Shown here in pieces: positions 10,031 through 22,659 of a stretch of 64,000 bases of DNA; position 1 is the first letter of the stretch; each line of letters starts with the position of its first letter. Location of the stretch: contig OW240912.1 of the NCBI GenBank assembly GCA_933207985.1, forward strand, positions 104,939,334 through 105,003,333, read 5' to 3'. The notes beneath the pieces are model-generated. The model saw nothing but the letters and a program-made list of their open reading frames with translations, made no database searches and was not told the origin of the DNA. Position numbers and translations under genes: made by a program. This stretch comes from Pelobates cultripes (Eukaryota > Chordata > Amphibia > Anura > Pelobatidae).

Positions 10031-11990
10031 CTAGTTAAAAACCTTGTTAAAAATAGTTAAGAAGTCTACATGGCACAAGGAATAATTATGTGGCAGCTCG
10101 CCAGAGCTTGCTTACCAGTTGCCAGGAAAAAAATAAATAACACAAAATAACAATAAATAAATAAAATGACTATTGGGGTCTTTAATACCCCATATTACTG
10201 TAAGGGAATCTTTAATCCCCCCCATCTGCAATGCCAAACTGTAAAAACCGTGTTCTTGGCAGCCATTGATGACCATTGTTGGGGGTTACATAAGGATATT
10301 TTATAAAAATACCCTTTTGCTAGCCGTAGGAGGTGTACATTGATCTGTACATACCCATTTCCATACCCATGGGGGAACTGTGAACCCCCTCATTATTTCA
10401 CAGGTCACATTACCACAGGCTAGTTTTAACAGTTTAGTAGACATGCCCCTTTGCAACTGGGACGATAGGAAGGTTATTCAATCCTCTCTTACAATATTAT
10501 GAGGGTTTTAGTGACTCCCATAGGCTTTTTAATAATTGATTTATTTTATTTGTAACTTTTTTAATGTAGCTGCTAGCTAATAAGTGCTGCCTAGCCACAA
10601 AATAATGAACTCTTGTATTGTCAAGTTTTTTTCTTTTTTTATCTGTTTGCTCAAGTTGTCATTAACTTGCATGAAAGCAAGAGACTGATAATTTGCTAGA
10701 ACGCATCCTATCAAACGCATTCGGTCCCAATTTTATTAGAACCTGTACTTTCTGAATCTTCCAAATTCTATACTTTGCACAGGATTCATATTCATAAGCA
10801 CCAGTTTTAAGCCACACACAGAAGGCATTTGGGCAAGTGTTGCAGTGTTGTTGTTTTTTAATGTGAAAATGCTTTTGAATTTATCCCATAATGAATCAAA
10901 TATTTTAAAATAAAGTTAACATTAAGTCCTAATAGCTAAGAAGCTAATCTGAAGTTGTCATTTATAATTTTTTGTTTGATAGGTGTCAAGCACCAAAAAG
11001 TATTCGCAACATGTTTACATACATATTTGAGACATTAAGAACTAGAATAAATGGACAGCTCACACATGTCAAGAAAGAGTAAGGATTGATTCATTGTTTA
11101 CACATAAAAGTGTCATGATGAATTCTGGGGCACTGAAGCCTGGAAAATCGAAGCTAGTTCATCTTAGTTACTGTATTGTTTGCATATAGTAGCTAAAATG
11201 AGTGCGGTCATTTATTGGCAAAACACAAGCAACAGAAATCACTACAAGTAGAAAAGGTTAATCATTTATAGTGTTTACCTTCATTTCAACATAAAGAGTA
11301 TTAATGCTGAAAGCAAAAAGGGATTTATTTCAAAATCAATGTAATATTTATTAAGACATTGAAGCATCCATCAATAAAAAGCACATAAACTCTCACTAAT
11401 GTCAAAAAAGCACCTAGGTCTGCAAAACCAAAACCAATTATGTGTGTATCTAAATGCAATATGATACTAGACACATGTATTCCTTCATAGTAACAGAACA
11501 TTGCACACTATGCATATTTATGCATAACACTGTTATTTATGATATTTTGTGGCAGTCTCAAGTTCAGAATTTTCCAAAGATATGCATATTTTCAAGTGGA
11601 GGCCTCAATTTAATATTGTTGGATAAACTTTTAAATTGATTTACTATTATAAAAATATTTTACTTTTGATATGTTGTTTTTTTATGTGATATATTTTTTT
11701 ATAGTGTAATATTTTGAATAAATATATTTTAACATTTTATCCAAAAACTTTAAATCATTTGAACAGTTTATCCAAAATTATTAAGAGGCCATAATATAAT
11801 CAAAAGATGAAAAGATGTAAAACTGTATATCCAGCTTTGAATAAGAAAACCACCACATTATCTTTGGTAGGGAATATCCATTTGGTGGAGCAAAGTGGTT
11901 CAGGTATCTCGACAAAAAAATAAAAATACCTTTGCTTGTCTCACTGTTTTTTTCTATATCTATTCTCCACATCATTTCCTCCTCTTCATA
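10031..11990. other. No gene seen
   Basis: Anonymous AT-rich intergenic or intronic sequence. Only very short open frames occur and no recognised repeat family is visible. The 11560-11800 part is especially AT-rich. Confidence 0.4.
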
Positions 11991-12695
11991 ACATTTTTTT
12001 ATCTTCTTCCCTCCAGCGCAATTCACACTCTCATACTTACAATTTGACTACTCTCTCATGCCTCTACATTAAAAAGTCTGGGAGAAATCCCCTTTCTTTC
12101 ATTCTTTCTGTAGCATATTGTTCCCTATTTATTTCTCAACCATCACAGCTCTCTAATTTTTTTCTTAATTAATTTTTCTATGCATGTTTTGCCTTCACTT
12201 ATTCCTCAAATCCCTCTCTGACTCTGCCTTTTCCCTTCTTCGAGGCTCTTCTCCTCCCTCTTCCCCTTCTCCCTATATCTGTGTTTCTCCGCCATTTTCT
12301 CCCTTTTTATTTAGATATTTTCTTTGTTGGCTTATCAGTTGCTCCCACCAGCCTTGTTTATTTATGTCTATTTTCATTTCACCCTTGTATGTCTGTGTCT
12401 CTCTTCTTATTGTATATTTCTGTGTTTCTGTTAATTTGTCTCTTCCATTAAGACCATTTCCCTGTTTCTCCTTATTTCTTTATTTTTTTTTAAATTTTTC
12501 TTTGCCCTGGATTTTTTGCCCCTGGGCGTCTATCTATTTCTTTGTGTTTCATATGTCTAAGTCTTTTTATTTATTAACTCTTCAATATATCTGGTTCGTT
12601 TATCTTCTGCTTGTCTCTTCCCACATGTTCTTCTTTATTACTATTTGTGAAGAAAATAGACTGAGTTCGGTATTTTCTTCTGTGTTCGTGCTTTT
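11991..12695. other. Pyrimidine-rich tract
   Basis: About 700 bp of strongly pyrimidine-biased plus strand (tcttcctccct-like, tctctttctgt-like) with few purine runs. A 190-codon open frame (12184-12756) through it is low-complexity Phe/Leu/Ser and is not supported as a gene. It leads directly into the LTR-like block and may be part of the same old retroelement. Confidence 0.45.
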
Positions 12696-12699
12696 CTGG

Positions 12700-13690
12700 A
12701 GCATTTTGTTCATTTTGGATTTATTAGTTCGGCAGTTTAAAACTACCGAACACTGACCACCCTCCTGGCTCATTAACTTCAAAAGAACCGTCTATTAAGT
12801 GCTCTCTGGGCGACCGCTGTTCATCTAGCCAAATGCCACGTGGAACAGAAAACGGCGGCCATCTTGTTTGCATGAAAGGAGGCAGCGGGACTTGGTCGTC
12901 GAGTGTCTGAAACTAAAATCGGACACTTGACCTCCCGAACCACCGCTGAAACTACCGAACACCTGCTTCCTTTAGTTGCCGAACAGCCACAAGAGCGCCA
13001 TTCAGTAGTTTGGTTCATATGAACAAGGGGAGCAATCGCTCCTATGAGCCAGGAGGATCCATTTGGAACGTTTATTCGTTTTATGCCATTTACTGAATTG
13101 ACCGATCGCACACGATGATTCGTGGAACTGTTTTGGGCAGGAGTGTTCTCGTATGTGGTCGGTAACTTATGACTTCCATACTTTTTGAGAACCCCTGAAC
13201 CGATCTGGGTGAAATTTGGATATGTTGGTCCCCCAGATCGGGGCTATCAGGGGAATATTAATTTAATTTGTGGGGATACCTTGTGTGGAAAGGGGTGTTC
13301 TAATTTTGGGGAAAATTGTGTGCCCTCTGCCTGGAGATAATTGAGTTATTCCTTAACTTATCTCAATATCTCCCAGGCAGAGAGAGGGCGGGGGTTACTG
13401 TAAATCTGTATGTTGATTGGTTATTGTCTTTGTTTACTGTGGGAGGTCCTCTTGCAGGAGGATTCTCATAAAAGCCAGTGGCCTCAATAAAAATTATTCC
13501 TGTTACACCCTCCATGAAGTCTAGGCTCATGCTTGGGGAATATTCTACTTGCTGAGGAGAATTGTCTTGGAAGCTGCATTCATCTACACTATTCCTCTAT
13601 CTCCTAACTGCAGTTATAATCACTTATGCTCGGCGATTGGGAAAAGAATAGAAGACTGCAGTACCATAACCACTGCAGGTCTTAACACTA
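12700..13690 (+). mobile_element. Candidate solo LTR or LTR-like block
   Basis: The block is more GC-rich than its flanks and free of open frames. It contains a TATA-like cataaaagcc (13467-13476) followed within 20 bp by an AATAAA signal (13486-13491), the tight promoter-polyadenylation order expected of an LTR R region. Iterated ctaccgaac motifs occur near its left end. I could not fix exact ends or a target duplication, and a non-autonomous DNA element is an alternative. Confidence 0.35.
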
Positions 13691-13691
13691 T

Positions 13692-13830
13692 AATTATTAT
13701 TTATATATAGTACCAACATATTGCACAGTACATTATACAAATAAAGGTTGAAGTAAGAAAAAAAAAAAACAAGTAACTGACAAATACATTAATGTCAACT
13801 GAATCAAAAGTTGATGGGGACCCTACTTAA
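13692..13830 (-). mobile_element. Diverged LINE tail (L2-type, same family as 20.06 kb)
   Basis: The order tattatttata, then gtaccaacatattgcacagt, then acattatac parallels the tails at 20060 and 23703 (attattattta, then gcgccaacagattc-like, then gctgtacaat). Only the 3' tail is present. Confidence 0.45.
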
Positions 13831-15780
13831 AAAAATGTTCTTTAACCGTCTAAGTAGCTTCCCCTTATTTATTCTCCTTTAGCCCCATTTCTCTGAATTT
13901 AGAATCAATATTTTGTCACAATACTCCCCAGCAGAAGGTACTAATCTCCCTACTTGCCAAGGCTTGAGCCACTCAAGTCATCCTTAATTTTTTGCTTTGT
14001 GTAGTTTCTCGAAACACCATAGTTTGATGACACACAATATGATTCCACACACCACTCATCTTCAGTTGAAGTAATGCATCTATTGGAGTCACTGGCTTTC
14101 TTTATTTGATGGTCTGGCAATTATGCATGTGATCTGGGGACAGATTTAGTATAGGGAAGCTCTGCACGTGCTGATAAATCATGGCATGACTCTCTCTCTC
14201 TATAAAAAAAAACCCTTCCAGCTGTTCAGCAGGTGCTCCAGTCTCATGTGTCTGTCAGGATAATTAGCAATCTGTGTTTTCTTATCTTGCTGCCAAACCT
14301 AGGCCTGTGTACTTTGTTTGTTAACCTTACTGCTGGACTGAGCTTGGAACTTTTTATTGACTTTGTAATTTAGATTATCCCTTGTTACTTTTTCATGGAT
14401 ATTGGCCTTGTTCCAGAGCTTTAACGCCTTTCTGTGTTTGACTTCTTGATTATTGACATCACCAGAAGGGGCTATTTTAACATACTGGTGCACATGAGAC
14501 TCCAATCCATATACCCTGACTATTTATTTTCTGTCATCCCCTTCTAGTTCTATCTCTTTGCCCCAATATCTGTGTCTATGTTTTGGTCTCCCGTTACCCA
14601 TTATGTCTATCTGATTTTATGTTAATAGATTTACTCTCCATGTTAACGTCCCCAACAAACATAAAAAAATCAATTCAACTATTTACATTGGCTGACTGCT
14701 TCTTGGTTACTCTTTCATAGGGTTTGAGGAGCTCATTGGATGGTTATCCTACAGACTGGGCATGAGATGTGGGGATTGGCAAGTACACTCTATATGTGTT
14801 GTGCCAATCATAGCATTTAAGCTTGCAGCCACTTGGATAAGATGTCACATCCCAAAGTCATCCATTGATGAAATCAAGATTGAGAAAACTGTCCCCACAA
14901 CTCACACTTCATGTTAACGGTGACTTTAACACTGCAATAAATGTAAATTTGATGTGAATTCACATTTTCATCTCACTCATATGACAGACATTCAGTTTAT
15001 TTGTTTGTTTTTTACTGTTATTTGTTTCTCCTGTATTAAATCAACTCTAAATGGAGGGAATCTCCACTGTCATATAAACATTATAATACTTCTACAAAGG
15101 TATACAATTTATACAAATATTAAAGATCCAGAATGTATACATAAATTCTGTGATGTGAATTAACCCTACTTGTTTCATACACTGTTTTCTAATGTTTCTT
15201 TGTTGGATAGACTACAATACGATGTGTAGCATCCAATCTGCTATGACCTATTAAAATAATACTTAGGCAAGACATCTGTATCTCTTTTATTTTGTTTGAT
15301 TTTTGTTCCCAAACTGTCCACTTTTCAAGTTAAACCTATGTATTGGCATTCTTGCACTTTTTGAAGGTCTGAGTATTTGCCATATATTTTAAAAAGTACA
15401 CATTGATTTAGAAGAATCTATTGCTTTTACTGTTGGAAAATGGTTATTGCTGCTATTAGTTTGCTTTCCAGACATATTGTGCTGGTACGTTGTGTCTTAT
15501 TGCTTTGTAAGGCACTCTAGTTCAAAATTAATTTCATAAGAAATAGAAATTCGAGAAAGAAATAGAAATATTTTATATTATTCTAGACAGATGTATAATA
15601 ATTATTTCAAATAAAATTGTGTTTTACCTTCTATCTACCTTTAATACACATGATTTATGGGGAACCATTACTGTATTGACTGGGGGTGAAACCTCGTTTC
15701 ATAGCAGTATTACAGAAGTCTCTGTCATGGACCTCAGCTAATAAACATCAGGTGAGGAGTAAGAAAAACAATTAGCCCTA
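13831..15780. other. No gene seen
   Basis: Anonymous sequence. Short open frames only (for example 69 codons at 14954-15163) without family resemblance. A ctctctct tract lies at 14191-14205. Confidence 0.4.
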
Positions 15781-15804
15781 CTGACAGTATTGACAATTAT
15801 CATG

Positions 15805-15831
15805 CATACATACATAAATACATGCATACAT

Positions 15832-15870
<39 letters not shown>
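15805..15870. repeat. CATA/TA microsatellite
   Basis: Runs of catacata followed by about 15 TA dinucleotides, immediately before the Penelope-type tail. Confidence 0.85.
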
Positions 15871-15874
<4 letters not shown>

Positions 15875-16215
15875 CAAAAAGGTTCCTTTCACTCACGCTT
15901 TCTTGGTATTAACGGGTGCCAAAGTCAACTGACTGATTCACATAAGATATCCAAAAGTGATGACTGCACTCCTCGGTCTTCGTATAAAATCCAAATTACT
16001 TTATTAGACGTACATTAAAAGAGAGAGATCGACGTTTCAGCCCCACTCTGGGCTTTCTTCAGGACCAAAAATGATGTGTATGTAATTTTTGGTCCTGAAG
16101 AAAGCCCAGAGTGGGGCTGAAACGTCGATCTCTCTCTTTTAATGTATATCTAATAAAGTAATTTGGATTTTATACGAAGACCAAGGAGTGCAGTCATCAC
16201 TTTTGGATATCTTAT
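15871..16215. mobile_element. Penelope-type tail as a head-to-head inverted repeat
   Basis: Two 131-bp arms (15942-16072 and 16085-16215) are inverted copies with only about three differences, separated by a 12-bp loop. The left arm continues outward on the minus strand to 15871, where it ends in a TA microsatellite, as these tails commonly do. Each arm holds the phrase ctgaagaaagccc, then gggctgaaacgtc, which resembles a degenerate hammerhead-ribozyme core. A full-length tail plus a partial inverted copy is a typical insertion product of Penelope-like elements. No reverse transcriptase is attached. Confidence 0.7.
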
Positions 16216-16375
16216 ATTTTATATCTATATCTCTATCCATACACACATGCATATATAAATACATACATACACACACACACATAAATATATAAATACATAC
16301 ATACATACACACATACATATATACATAAATACATATGTATTTACATAATGACATGCATACCTATATAAAAATAAG
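16216..16375. repeat. CATA/CACA microsatellite
   Basis: Simple repeats of ata, cata and caca units. The Tyr/Met/Cys/Val-rich open frame read through it (16139-16354, minus) is an artefact of the repeat. Confidence 0.85.
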
Positions 16376-16631
16376 TACGTTCAATAGGAATCTAAGGTAG
16401 CAAATTAAATGGGTGGAACAGCTCATCAAATCACATTATTCTAAAGTTGTAACACAACATTTTACTTTTGGACTTGACTTTTGAATTTTAGTTAAGTTTT
16501 CAGCTGCAGTTAAATGTTTTTCTTATTGTTTTAAATGGCTATTTAAGTGAGCAGGGTATGAAGAGATATTGGTGTTATTTAACTGGGCATTGCAGCATTG
16601 AATTCAATCCTTTACTACACTATAGTGTAAA
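16376..16631. other. No gene seen
   Basis: Short anonymous stretch before the LINE, which is 5'-truncated. Confidence 0.35.
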
Positions 16632-19029
16632 ATGCACTGTAAAATGACAATGAACGGGGAAGTTATCATCATGGGTGACTTTAATCTTCCTGATGTGAAC
16701 TGGACAACCAAAATAGCTGCTTGTGCCAGGAGCACACATATTCTAAACTCCCTACTGGGATTGTCTCCAAAACAAGTCGTTGAGGAGTCAACTCGTAAAG
16801 AGGCCACACTAGATTTAGTGTTAACAAATGGAGATTTGGTATCAGATATTACTGTAGGTGAAAGTTTAGGATCCAGTGATCATCAGTCAGAGTGGTTTAA
16901 TATAAGAACAGTGAGTCACACCACAGAAAAACAAAAGTTTTAGACTTTAGAAAAACAGACTTTTCTAAAATTAGAATATGTGTAAATGAGTCATTATCAG
17001 ACTGGAGCAATTTAAATGGAGTCCAAGAGAAATGGAATTATTTAAAAAGTTGCAGTGCTGAAGACAACAGAAAATTGCATTAGGCTTGTCATGAAAAGCA
17101 AAAAATTCAAGAAACTACTGTGGTACTCCGCAGATGTGGCCAAAAATAGTAAAAAACTAAAAGTTAGCATTTAGTTAAAAAAAAAAAAAAAAACAGAGTG
17201 AGGAAGATAGACAGATCTATAAGATTAGGCAGAGAGAGGCTAAGCAAGTTATAAGAGCTTCCAAATCACACACAGAAGAGAAAATAGCACAGTCAGTAAA
17301 AGAGGGGACAAAATATTTTTTAGATACATAAATGTGAAAAGGAAAGTAAAACAAGGATTAGTTATATTAAAAACAAAAGAAGGAAGGTATGTAGAAGAGG
17401 ATACATTTCTAGCTGGGTTCCTCAATGAATATTTTTGTTCAGTAGTTACAGATGAAAATGATGTGATGGGACCTCAGTTAGGAAAAAGGACAGATGAGTA
17501 ATTTGTTACATGTGAGTTTACAGAGGAAGATGTTCTATTTCAACTGTCAAAAGTAAAGACAAATAAGTCAATGGGACCTGATGGAATACACCCAAAGTTA
17601 TTAAAAGAGCTTAGTGGTGTACTAGCAAAACCATTAACAGATTTATTTAACCAATCATTGTTAACAGGAGTAGTCTCAGAAGACTGGAATTTAGTGAATG
17701 TTGTACCCATTCACAAGAAAGGTAGTAGGGAGGAGACGGGCAACGATAGGCCAGTAAGCCTTACTTCAGTAGTGGGGAAAGTAATGGAAATCATGTTAAA
17801 GGATAGGATTGTTAAACATCTAAAATCATATGGATTTCAAGATCAGAGACAACATGGGTTTACTTCAGGGAGATCATGCCAAACTAATCTTGTTGATTTG
17901 TTTGATTGGGTAACTAAAATAATAGATCAGGGTGGTGCAGTAGACATTGCTTACCTAGATTTCCGTAAGGCTTTTGACACTGTTGCACAAAGAAGGTTTA
18001 TCAATAAACTGCAATCCTTAAGTTTGGATTCCAATATTGTTGAAAGGGGGAAGGCAGTGGCTGAGTGACAGGCAAGAGCGGGTTGTAGTCAATTGAGTAT
18101 ATTCAAGCATGGGCTTTTTACCAGTGGGGTACCTCAGGGATCTGCACTTGAACCCATTCTCTTTAATATATTTATTAGTGATATTGCAGATGGTCTTGAT
18201 GATAAGGTATGTCTTTTTGCTGATGATACTAAGATATGTAACAGGGTTGATGTTCCATAAACTGACATTTAATGTGGATAAGTGCAAGATAATGCATCTT
18301 GGATGTAAAAACCCAAGGGCAGAGTACATAATATTTGCTAGAGTTCTAACCTCAACATCTGAGGAAAGATTTAGGGGTGATTATTTCTGATGACTTAAAG
18401 GTATGCAGACAATGTAACAGAGCAGCAGGAAATTATAGCAGAATGTTTGGTTGTATAGTAGAAAGAGGGAACTGCTCATGCCATTGTACAGAACTTTGGG
18501 TGGGACCTCACTAGGAGTATTGTACGCAGTACTGGAGACCGTATCTTCAGAAGGATATTGATACTTTAGAGAGAGTTCAGAGAAGGGCACTAAACTGGAT
18601 CATTAATTGCAGGATAAAACTAACAAGGAAAGGTTAAAGGAACTTAACATGTATAGCTTGGAGGAAAGACAAGACGGGGGGATATGATAGAAACATTTAA
18701 ATACATAAAGGGAATCAACACCGTAAAGGAGGAGACTATATTTAAAAGAAGAAAAACTACCACAACAAGAGGACATAGTCTTAAATTAGATGAGCAAAGG
18801 TTTAAAAATAATATCAGGAAGTATTACTTTACTGAGAGGGTAGTGGATGCATGGAATAGCCCTCCAGCCAAAGTGATAGAGGTTAACACAGTAAAGGAGT
18901 TTAAGCAAGTGCCTTACGACTATCCTAGCTATAAAATAAGGCCAGGGACTAATGAAAGTAATTAGAAAATTGGGCAGACTAGATGGGCCGAATGGTTCTT
19001 ATCTGCCGTCCCATTCCTTGTTTCTATGT
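16632..19029 (+). pseudogene. CR1-type LINE ORF2, 5'-truncated and broken
   Basis: A non-LTR retrotransposon polyprotein encoding an apurinic-type endonuclease and reverse transcriptase. The insert starts within the endonuclease (EVIIMGDFNLPDVNW at 16654, SDHQSEWFNIR at 16876). A frameshifted linker with stops and an A17 run (16920-17560) follows. The reverse transcriptase begins at 17571 with GPDGIHPKLLKEL, then VPIHKKG, RPVSLTSVVGK and YLDFRKAFDTV (motif A region). After a deletion or shift near 18060 come LPVGYLRDLHLNPFSL (read in shifted frame at 18109) and the FADDT catalytic box at 18213-18227. The C-terminal part (18684-18965) has NNIRKYYFTERVVDAWNSPP. The element ends with the short CR1-like 3' end gatgggccgaatggttctta (18984-19003). 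Frameshifts and stops make it a dead copy. Confidence 0.88.
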
Positions 19030-20055
19030 TTTATATATACCAAATGCCATAGTGTTTTTTTAAATGTAAGATTTTTTTTTTAAAGTTTTTTAGAAAACGG
19101 GGGATAAACTCCAAACTGGAGAGTCACTTTGAATTACAAATTCCAAATAAAATATTTTCTGATATACAAGACAATCATTTCTTTTTGTATTTTTGCTTCT
19201 AAAACTTCTAAACATGTTATGTTAACATTATGAATAAAATGTAGCAGCATAAACAGTTTTTATACTACAGAACAAATGTCTGCAAATTATTTATTTGTAA
19301 ACAGTTTCAAAGAAACTAAATGGTAATAAATTATATACACTAAATTGTTCCATATCTCCAGAAACAATTATTTGACTCTGACTGTGTAAGTAGAGCAATG
19401 GTCTGTTGCATAACAGCATACCCATATGTCATGCGAATGACAAAATAATGTGAAGCCTTTCAAGGTTTTGACAACCCTTAGAAAATACTGAGAAATAATA
19501 ACGCTGTTCAAAGTAGCCCTAGGAAAAAGCAGTACCATTATGATGGAGGTATTGTTATTGAGTGTTGTAACATACATTCATGACCCTCAGCTATAATAGT
19601 TCATGAATTAGATAGTTACACTTGGCAAAACACTCATTCATTTCACTTAGAAAACTAATAGCTGTTGATTGCTCAGATGCAAAAAAAGTATTTCTGTATA
19701 GCACACCCTTATTTACTGACAACATGAAAAAGATCGACAAATATCATGTTAAATTCACATTAAGGGAACAGCCTACATACAAAAAATATAGTTTAACATA
19801 CAAAGCAACTTAAAAACATTAACAGTCTTCAGCAAAGATGGGGTTTGAAGCAGTGATGAGCTTAACTAATAATAATGAACATGTAGATTAATTAAACAGT
19901 ACGCCAGGAACAAAATCACAAATCTGGAACAAAAGGGACTTTCATAGTACAGTAAAGATTCTTGATTTTCTGTTCAAACGTCCATCCGTTCTTCTATGAA
20001 GAGAAAGAGATCTTAGATATTAGAGAATTATAGATTACATGGTTTATATTACACT
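19030..20055. other. No gene seen
   Basis: Anonymous AT-rich sequence. Small open frames at 19368-19577 and 19622-19813 have no recognisable features. Confidence 0.4.
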
Positions 20056-20059
20056 GGAG

Positions 20060-21034
20060 TCTATAATTATTATTATTAGCATTTATATCGCGCCAACAGA
20101 CTCTGTAGTGCTTCACAATATTATAAGAGGGGGGATTTAACTATAAATAGGACAATCACAAAAAACTTGCAGAAACGATAGGTTGAAGAGGACCCTGCTC
20201 AAACGAACTTACAGTCTATAGGAGGTAGGGTGTAAAACACAATAGAACAGGAAATATCAATCAAATAAGGTGGGAGTGAAGCAGAGCTGTAGGAGAGAGT
20301 AGAGTGCTGCCCTTTAGGAGAGAGCAAGAGACAGGTATGTAAGGTAGAGGTTACTGTGGGAGGCCAAAAGCTTTCCTAAAGAAATGGGTTTTAAGGCACT
20401 TCTTAAAGGATTGAAGACTAGGGGAAAGTCTGATGGTGGTAGGCAGGCTATTCCATAGGGAGGGAGCCGCCCACGAGAAGTCCTGCAAGTGTGAGTTGGC
20501 CATACGGGTGCGCACAGTGGACAGGAGAAGGTCACGGGCAGAGTGAAAAGACAGTGAAGGGGCATACCTACGGATCAGTGAAGAGATATAAGAGGGCCTA
20601 GAATTGTTCAATGCTTCATAGGTATGGATTCGTACTTTGAATTGATTACTATAGGATACAGGAAGCCAATGTAAGGACTAACAGAGGGGAGAGGTGTGAG
20701 AGGACCGACTGGACAGAAACATTAGTCTGGCGGCAGCATTCATTGCAAACTGTAGCAGGGCAGTATGGCTTTTGGGAAGACCAATTAGGAGATGGTTACA
20801 ATAATCTATGCGTGATATTACTAGAGCATGGACAAGCTCCATAGTAGCATCTTGCTTAAGAAAGGGGAGGATGCGGGCAATGTTTTTAAGATAGAATCTA
20901 CAGGATTTGGTAACATACTGGATGTGAGGCTCAAAGGTGAGGCCAGAATCAAGTATAACGCTAAAACAGCACGTTTGCAAGGATGGATTGATATAGACTA
21001 GGGATGCTGGGTTTCTGGATATGAATCTGTTACT
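20060..21034 (-). pseudogene. L2-type LINE, 3' part with reverse transcriptase C-terminus
   Basis: Read on the minus strand, 21000-20690 encodes SVILDSGLTFEPHIQYVTKS, then SRIDYCNHLLIGLP and NAAARLMF. This is the conserved post-catalytic region of L2/CR1-group reverse transcriptases. After a frame shift, 20611-20351 continues with SRPSYISSLIRRYAPS, then PSLWNSLP and LKTHFFRKAF, the usual C-terminus of such LINEs. The 3' untranslated part runs to an attattatta tail at about 20062 with gcgccaacagactctgta near 20090. The catalytic palm is absent because the element is 5'-truncated. A hAT MITE interrupts or abuts it at 21043. Confidence 0.75.
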
Positions 21035-21042
21035 CCTTAGTC

Positions 21043-21178
21043 CAGGGATAGGCAACCTTCGGCACTCCAGATGTTTTGGACTATACCTCCCATGATTCTT
21101 TGCCAGCATTATGGGAGTAAGAGCATTATGGGGGATGTAGTCCACACCATCTGGAGTGCTGAAGGTTGCCTACCCCTG
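21043..21178. mobile_element. hAT MITE with perfect 8-bp target duplication
   Basis: A 136-bp palindromic element from cagggataggcaacct to aggttgcctacccctg. The flanking octamers at 21035-21042 and 21179-21186 are both CCTTAGTC, which is the hallmark of hAT transposition. The whole element can fold into a single hairpin. A related copy lies at 58778-58911. Confidence 0.92.
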
Positions 21179-21186
21179 CCTTAGTC

Positions 21187-21422
21187 TGTATTACACAGAC
21201 TAGGAAAGGTAGATTTCTAGGTAGAAAAACTTTATGATAATATTAGAATGTAGAGGTGTTAAAGGGAAAGTGGCTTTGTCAGACAAATGTGTTCTGCTCA
21301 TATAGACAAACCTACTTCATATGACAGAGGAAACTATTAATTTTGTTTTACATTAACATAACAATAATGATAGGTAAAGGTTAGAGTTGTAAAAGCAGAA
21401 TATGATAAACTACTAAGTCAAT
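21187..21422. other. No gene seen
   Basis: Short anonymous AT-rich spacer between MITEs. Confidence 0.35.
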
Positions 21423-21502
21423 TTAACCCCTTAAGGACCAAACTTCTGGAATAAAAGGGAATTATGACATGTCACACACGTCATGTGTCCTTAAGGGGTT
21501 AA
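21423..21502. mobile_element. 80-bp palindromic TTAA MITE (piggyBac-like)
   Basis: The element runs from ttaaccccttaaggac to gtccttaaggggttaa, is flanked by TTAA at both sides (21423-21426 and 21499-21502) and is nearly fully self-complementary. A TTAA target with CCC/GGG-starting termini is the piggyBac pattern. Isolated ends of the same family occur near 45267-45287 and 60311-60325. Confidence 0.8.
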
Positions 21503-22265
21503 ATTACTGCAAGAGCTTAAATTGCTTAGAAATGCTACTGATTTTTCATAAATAAGTGTTTAGAATGCAACATATTATTTCATAATCGACCCACATAAAT
21601 GTATAACAAACATTCTAAACATTAAAATACATACTATTCATTTGTGTAATAATGTGCATAAATAGTGACTAATATGCCTATAGCCTGTACTGTCTCTTTA
21701 AACACTTTAAAACCTTATTCTGTATATGCATTATTCATTGCCTATATTCGGAGACAAGGTATTCGTTCTGTATCCATTAACATTTTGAAGAAATTTGTTA
21801 GAAATAAATAATTGAGCAAATGTCATTCTTACAGGTTTACAAGGAAAGAAGGATTTTGGCATATGCTATTTCTCTAAAAGAAATGTTTCTTTGAAAAAAA
21901 TCACTTGAACAGATAATACATTTGAAACTCTATTATCCTCAACAAATGTCTGACTTTATGTACAACTATAGGTGACTGTGACATAATGAGTAGAACAGGC
22001 ATAGGTCTGTCTCCACAGTTGTCAAAAAGTTGTTTCTTTTCAGACAAAAATATGGTGTTTTTAACGAGGCTAGATTTGGAGAAAAGTGAAAAAGAAATGA
22101 GAATGTTAGGCCAAAGAGCATTACTTGAAAAAACCCTCCAAAGTAGCTCTTTTCCAAGCTTGGCTATTTGAGATTCCATAGTCGCTTCTCCAAAATTCAA
22201 AGAGTAAATCCTAATATGTGGCAATAAATACATCATTTAAATATGTGTTAACATATAAATATATT
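21503..22265. other. No gene seen
   Basis: Anonymous sequence. Overlapping open frames on opposite strands at 21901-22236 have no recognisable domain. Confidence 0.4.
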
Positions 22266-22391
22266 AAGGATCGACCGATTATTGGTCTGGCCGATATTAT
22301 CGACCGATTTTCTGTATTTTCAGCAATATCGGTATCGGCCAATAAAGATACCAATATTGCCGATAATGCAGACCAGGGCCACCATCAGGGT

Positions 22392-22536
22392 CCTGGGGGG
22401 CCCAACACATTCTTACTAACCTTCCCAGCAGCTCCCTTCAGCTCCCCTGTCTAACTCTCACGAGTCCCTAGAATTAGACAGGGGAGCTGAAGGGAGCTAC
22501 TGGGAAGGTAAGTAAGAGTGTGCTGGGCCCCCCAGG
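22392..22536. repeat. GC-rich hairpin with splice-donor-like sequence
   Basis: Arms 22392-22454 and 22474-22536 are inverted copies of about 63 bp with few mismatches. The right arm contains gggaaggtaagtaagag, a consensus-like 5' splice donor. The hairpin lies just inside the cagggccaccatcaggg start of an inner hAT-like element. Confidence 0.75.
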
Positions 22537-22659
22537 ACCACCCTGGGCCCCCCTAGGGAATGCCATATGCTCCTCCCTGGCCAAGTAAGAAGCAGGGAGG
22601 GGGGACTAAAAATTTTTTTAAAAAAAAAATAAAAAAATTAAAAAAATGCCCCCCCCCCA

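Noticed and set aside
12184..12756. 190-codon open frame rich in Phe, Leu and Ser
   Set aside because: It is a translation of a pyrimidine-rich tract, which rarely gives stops on this strand; no domain or homologue pattern is visible.
21901..22236. Overlapping frames on both strands around 22 kb as coding
   Set aside because: Short, low-information and mutually antisense with no family resemblance.
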